Origin: CAYVQU01 sp964453155
GTDB lineage: Bacteria > Chloroflexota > Anaerolineae > Anaerolineales > UBA11858
Direction: 5' to 3'
Length of the DNA stretch: 7,879 nt
NCBI GenBank assembly: GCA_964453155.1
Contig: CAYVQU010000220.1
Coordinates: 1 to 7,879, forward strand
Positions within the stretch are counted from its first letter, which is position 1. Each line of letters opens with the position of its first letter. Shown here piece by piece: positions 5,974 through 7,879 of the stretch. Under the pieces are notes generated by a model that saw only the letters and a program-made list of their open reading frames with translations, was not told the origin of the DNA and ran no database searches. The translations under genes were made by a program, and so were the position numbers.

Positions 5974-6204
5974 ATGAGCAAATCTTTTACTCCCGTTGAA
6001 GAATTATCGTACGAACAGGCATTTGCCGAACTTGAAGCGTTGGTCGGTGATCTCGAATCTGAGGAAGGGACGCTGGCTGAGGCGATCGCGAATTTTGAGC
6101 GGGGGCAGACTCTAGCAAAACGTTGTGCAGAATTACTCGACAATGCGGAACTCAAGGTCCAGCAATTGTCGGGGGATGAAATCATTGGGTTTGAGACCAA
6201 CTAA
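5974..6204 (+). CDS. xseB: Exodeoxyribonuclease VII small subunit
   Basis: This 76-residue protein is close to the ~80-residue E. coli XseB. It carries the family pattern SYEQAFAELEALVGDLE, then GTLAEAIANFERGQTL, then a C-terminal helix (CAELLDNAELKVQQL), forming the helical hairpin that packs against the XseA coiled coil to build the multi-subunit exonuclease VII. The start at 5974 is chosen from its AAGGA site and because the family-conserved part begins soon after. It lies 42 nt after the acetyltransferase gene, which separates it from its partner xseA. Its last ~29 nt overlap the start of the peptidase gene in another frame. Confidence 0.95.
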   Translation: MSKSFTPVEELSYEQAFAELEALVGDLESEEGTLAEAIANFERGQTLAKRCAELLDNAELKVQQLSGDEIIGFETN

Positions 6205-7633
6205 TCTCCATAAATTTCTGATTGGGCTTTTTTTCTTCAGCATGGCCCTTGGACTTGGGGCCGAAAAGGCCTGGCTGCAGGGGGATATTTCCCAAGAAGT
6301 TGTTCGATTAACGATCCCTAATCAGGAGGGCCTGTATTCCTGGGCAAAACTAGGAATTCCAATTTTTTGCCAGATCAAGGGTTCTGCTGAAGAATATTCT
6401 ATTTTCACGCAAATTCAGCGCGACCAGCGAGATTTGATAGAGAATTTGGGATATACGGTTCAGACCATTGATCAAAATCCACAGGGGGCGATTTATTATT
6501 TGGCTTTTAACCCCCTCGCAAAATCCAGATTGGCAGCTCCGAAAGGGATTAGGGTATTAGCGGAGGTCGAGCAAAAATATTTTATTCGAGCCGATCCCCA
6601 AGATGCAGAAAAATTGTTGGCACTGGGGTTCAAAATTCAACGCTTAGAACACCATCCCTTCATCCTGCCCCCAAAAACAACCAGTATCCATGCAATTAAT
6701 GAATTGACTCCCAACCCGTTGGTCCAAACCATTTTGGATGAAGTTGATGCCGGAGAACTCGCTCAATATATTGGAGACCTAAGCGGGGAGCGCGCGGTCA
6801 TTGTCAACGAAAATCCATATACTTTTTTTACCCGCTACTCCTACGCAACCATCCCAATTAAGAAGGCCACCAGATACACATACGATCACTTTACGGCCCT
6901 TGGTTTGACAACCTATTACGATCACTTCTTTTTATTAGGGAATGAAATGCGGAGCGTGATCGCGGAACAACCCACCAATACCGGTGCAGATTGTATTGTC
7001 TTAATCATTGGGCATCTGGATAGCTATTCAGTATCCGACCCGTATGGCAACGCGCCTGGGGCCGATGACAATGCCAGTGGCAGCGCCGGGGTACTCACTG
7101 CGGCCGATATCTTGCATCCACATCAATTTGAGTGTACGTTACGCTATATCCTCTTCACAGCTGAGGAACAGGGTTATTATGGCAGCCTGTACTATGCTCA
7201 AGATGTTGCCGCGGCCGAAGAAAACATCCGGGCGGCAATCAATTTAGACATGATCGGGTATAACAGTATTCCTTCGCCAGTCATGGAAATCCATATCCGG
7301 CCAGATAATCCTGCGGATTTGGCCCTCGCAAATATGATGACGGCCGTAATCGAAGCCTATGAAATTGATTTGGTCCCTGAAATTGTCCCCGATGGTTTAG
7401 CCTGGAGCGACCATTCCCGGTTTTGGGAATACGGGTATCCGGCGATTTTGGTCATGGAAGATAAAGATGGCGATTTCACCCCATATTATCATTCCACCGA
7501 TGATCGCCTAGCCAGTATTGATCCGAATTATGTCAGGGCGATCACCCAGGCGGCGATTGGGAGCGCAATTCACTTGGCAGAATATCAACCACCCTCAAAA
7601 ATATATTTACCATTAATCATTACTACGCCATAA
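6176..7633 (+). CDS. Secreted M28-family zinc peptidase (aminopeptidase type)
   Basis: From the ATG at 6176 this is 485 residues. The N-terminus is a Sec signal peptide: basic start (MKSLGLRPTNLHK), hydrophobic core FLIGLFFFSMALGLG, and a likely cut near A-E-K. A region to about residue 260 has no motif I recognise and may be a propeptide. The M28 domain has all expected di-zinc ligands: H280 and D282 in GHLDSYS, D297 (with D298) in GADDNASG, E330/E331 in FTAEEQGYYGS, D358 in NLDMIGY, and H439 in YYHSTDD. It should cleave peptides outside the cytoplasm. The C-terminus ends in KIYLPLIITTP, like the YLPL-type tails on many Anaerolineae secreted proteins. No good SD precedes 6176; TTG at 6185 with GGGGGA 8 nt upstream is an alternative. 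It overlaps xseB by 29 nt. Confidence 0.92.
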   Translation: MKSLGLRPTNLHKFLIGLFFFSMALGLGAEKAWLQGDISQEVVRLTIPNQEGLYSWAKLGIPIFCQIKGSAEEYSIFTQIQRDQRDLIENLGYTVQTIDQNPQGAIYYLAFNPLAKSRLAAPKGIRVLAEVEQKYFIRADPQDAEKLLALGFKIQRLEHHPFILPPKTTSIHAINELTPNPLVQTILDEVDAGELAQYIGDLSGERAVIVNENPYTFFTRYSYATIPIKKATRYTYDHFTALGLTTYYDHFFLLGNEMRSVIAEQPTNTGADCIVLIIGHLDSYSVSDPYGNAPGADDNASGSAGVLTAADILHPHQFECTLRYILFTAEEQGYYGSLYYAQDVAAAEENIRAAINLDMIGYNSIPSPVMEIHIRPDNPADLALANMMTAVIEAYEIDLVPEIVPDGLAWSDHSRFWEYGYPAILVMEDKDGDFTPYYHSTDDRLASIDPNYVRAITQAAIGSAIHLAEYQPPSKIYLPLIITTP

Positions 7634-7687
7634 TTCCATTTCGGCAGAAAATCCTTCTACCTAAGAAATTGAAGGTACGCAGCCAGC

Positions 7688-7717
7688 ATCCTGAGTAACC
7701 GAAGCGTATTGAATGGT
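7688..7717. repeat. Possible degenerate copy of a dispersed CATCCTGAGTA-type intergenic repeat
   Basis: CATCCTGAGTAACCGAAGCG (7688-7707), followed by TATTGAATGG, resembles from memory a dispersed palindromic intergenic element of the CATCCTGAGTAGCCGAAG type found in many environmental genomes. Here the right arm is eroded, so the hairpin is largely lost. Only one copy is in the window, so repetition cannot be shown. The surrounding 7634-7810 has no gene and no convincing terminator for the peptidase: only a 5-bp CCTTC/GAAGG stem at 7653-7675. Confidence 0.35.
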
Positions 7718-7794
7718 GAATTTTCTAGCCCAATTCACATATCGTTCGTAAGACAAGTTAAGAAAGATAATGAAATTACAATCATTCTGATTAG

Positions 7795-7822
7795 TAGACC
7801 AGCAATGAACAATAGGTATAAT
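7795..7822 (+). promoter_or_regulatory. Candidate promoter for a gene beyond the right edge
   Basis: A perfect TATAAT (7817-7822) follows TAGACC (7795-7800, 4 of 6 to TTGACA) after 16 bp. Transcription would start near 7829, in A/T-rich DNA. No open frame of useful length starts after it in the window (the ATG at 7849 stops after five codons), so the gene served would lie further right. Confidence 0.45.
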
Positions 7823-7836
7823 TATTATTTCACTAC

Positions 7837-7848
7837 CCTACATGTAGG
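7837..7848. promoter_or_regulatory. Perfect 12-bp palindrome, possible operator
   Basis: CCTACATGTAGG is its own reverse complement. It begins 14 nt downstream of the TATAAT box, about +8 to +19 from the expected transcription start, a position where a dimeric repressor could block initiation. No regulator is in view to pair with it. Confidence 0.35.
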
Positions 7849-7879
7849 ATGAGTTTATCAGGTTGAAAGCGAAAAAAGA

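Noticed and set aside
6125..6175. Longer N-terminus of the M28 peptidase starting at 6125
   Set aside because: The extra 17 residues are polar and lie within xseB coding sequence; starting at 6176 gives a standard signal peptide.

Overview
This is a 7.9 kb bacterial window, probably from a metagenome-derived scaffold: a run of ten N at 4084-4093 marks an assembly gap. Three things suggest an Anaerolineae-type member of the Chloroflexota: moderate base composition, short heptanucleotide arrays between genes, and a secreted peptidase ending in a YLPLI-type tail. No marker gene is present, so the assignment is an inference. No rRNA, tRNA, CRISPR array or insertion sequence was seen.

The left half (80-3976) is on the minus strand. 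Read in its own direction it holds a membrane-anchored class I SAM-dependent methyltransferase, a 103-residue Cys/His-containing protein resembling the DUF6951 family, a CrtI/CrtISO/RetSat-type FAD oxidoreductase, and a PfkB-family sugar or nucleoside kinase. Most of these genes have their own Shine-Dalgarno sequence and a plausible promoter. They look like a co-oriented cluster of separate or loosely linked units, and no single pathway is evident.

The intergenic stretch 3977-4271 is the centre of the divergent layout. It holds two arrays of a 7-bp CGTGATK repeat, the assembly gap, and a second, diverged copy of the first ~64 bp of the methyltransferase gene. In that copy the ribosome-binding site and start codon are replaced by heptamer repeats.

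The right half (4272-7633) is a tight plus-strand operon: xseA (exonuclease VII large subunit), an ArsN2-like GNAT acetyltransferase, xseB (exonuclease VII small subunit) and a secreted M28 zinc peptidase. xseA and the acetyltransferase overlap by 11 nt, and xseB and the peptidase by about 29 nt. The acetyltransferase is A/T-richer than xseA and splits the normally adjacent xseA-xseB pair, which suggests a later insertion. xseA appears to be read from a leaderless promoter whose -10 box lies exactly 6 nt before the ATG; the kinase gene has the same geometry.

The last ~250 bp hold a degenerate intergenic repeat, a good sigma-70-like promoter and a perfect 12-bp palindrome, presumably serving a gene beyond the right edge. 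The points most worth following are the acetyltransferase inside the xse operon, the partial methyltransferase duplication built into a heptamer array, and the paired leaderless promoters. I did not find a clear multi-gene undescribed system.
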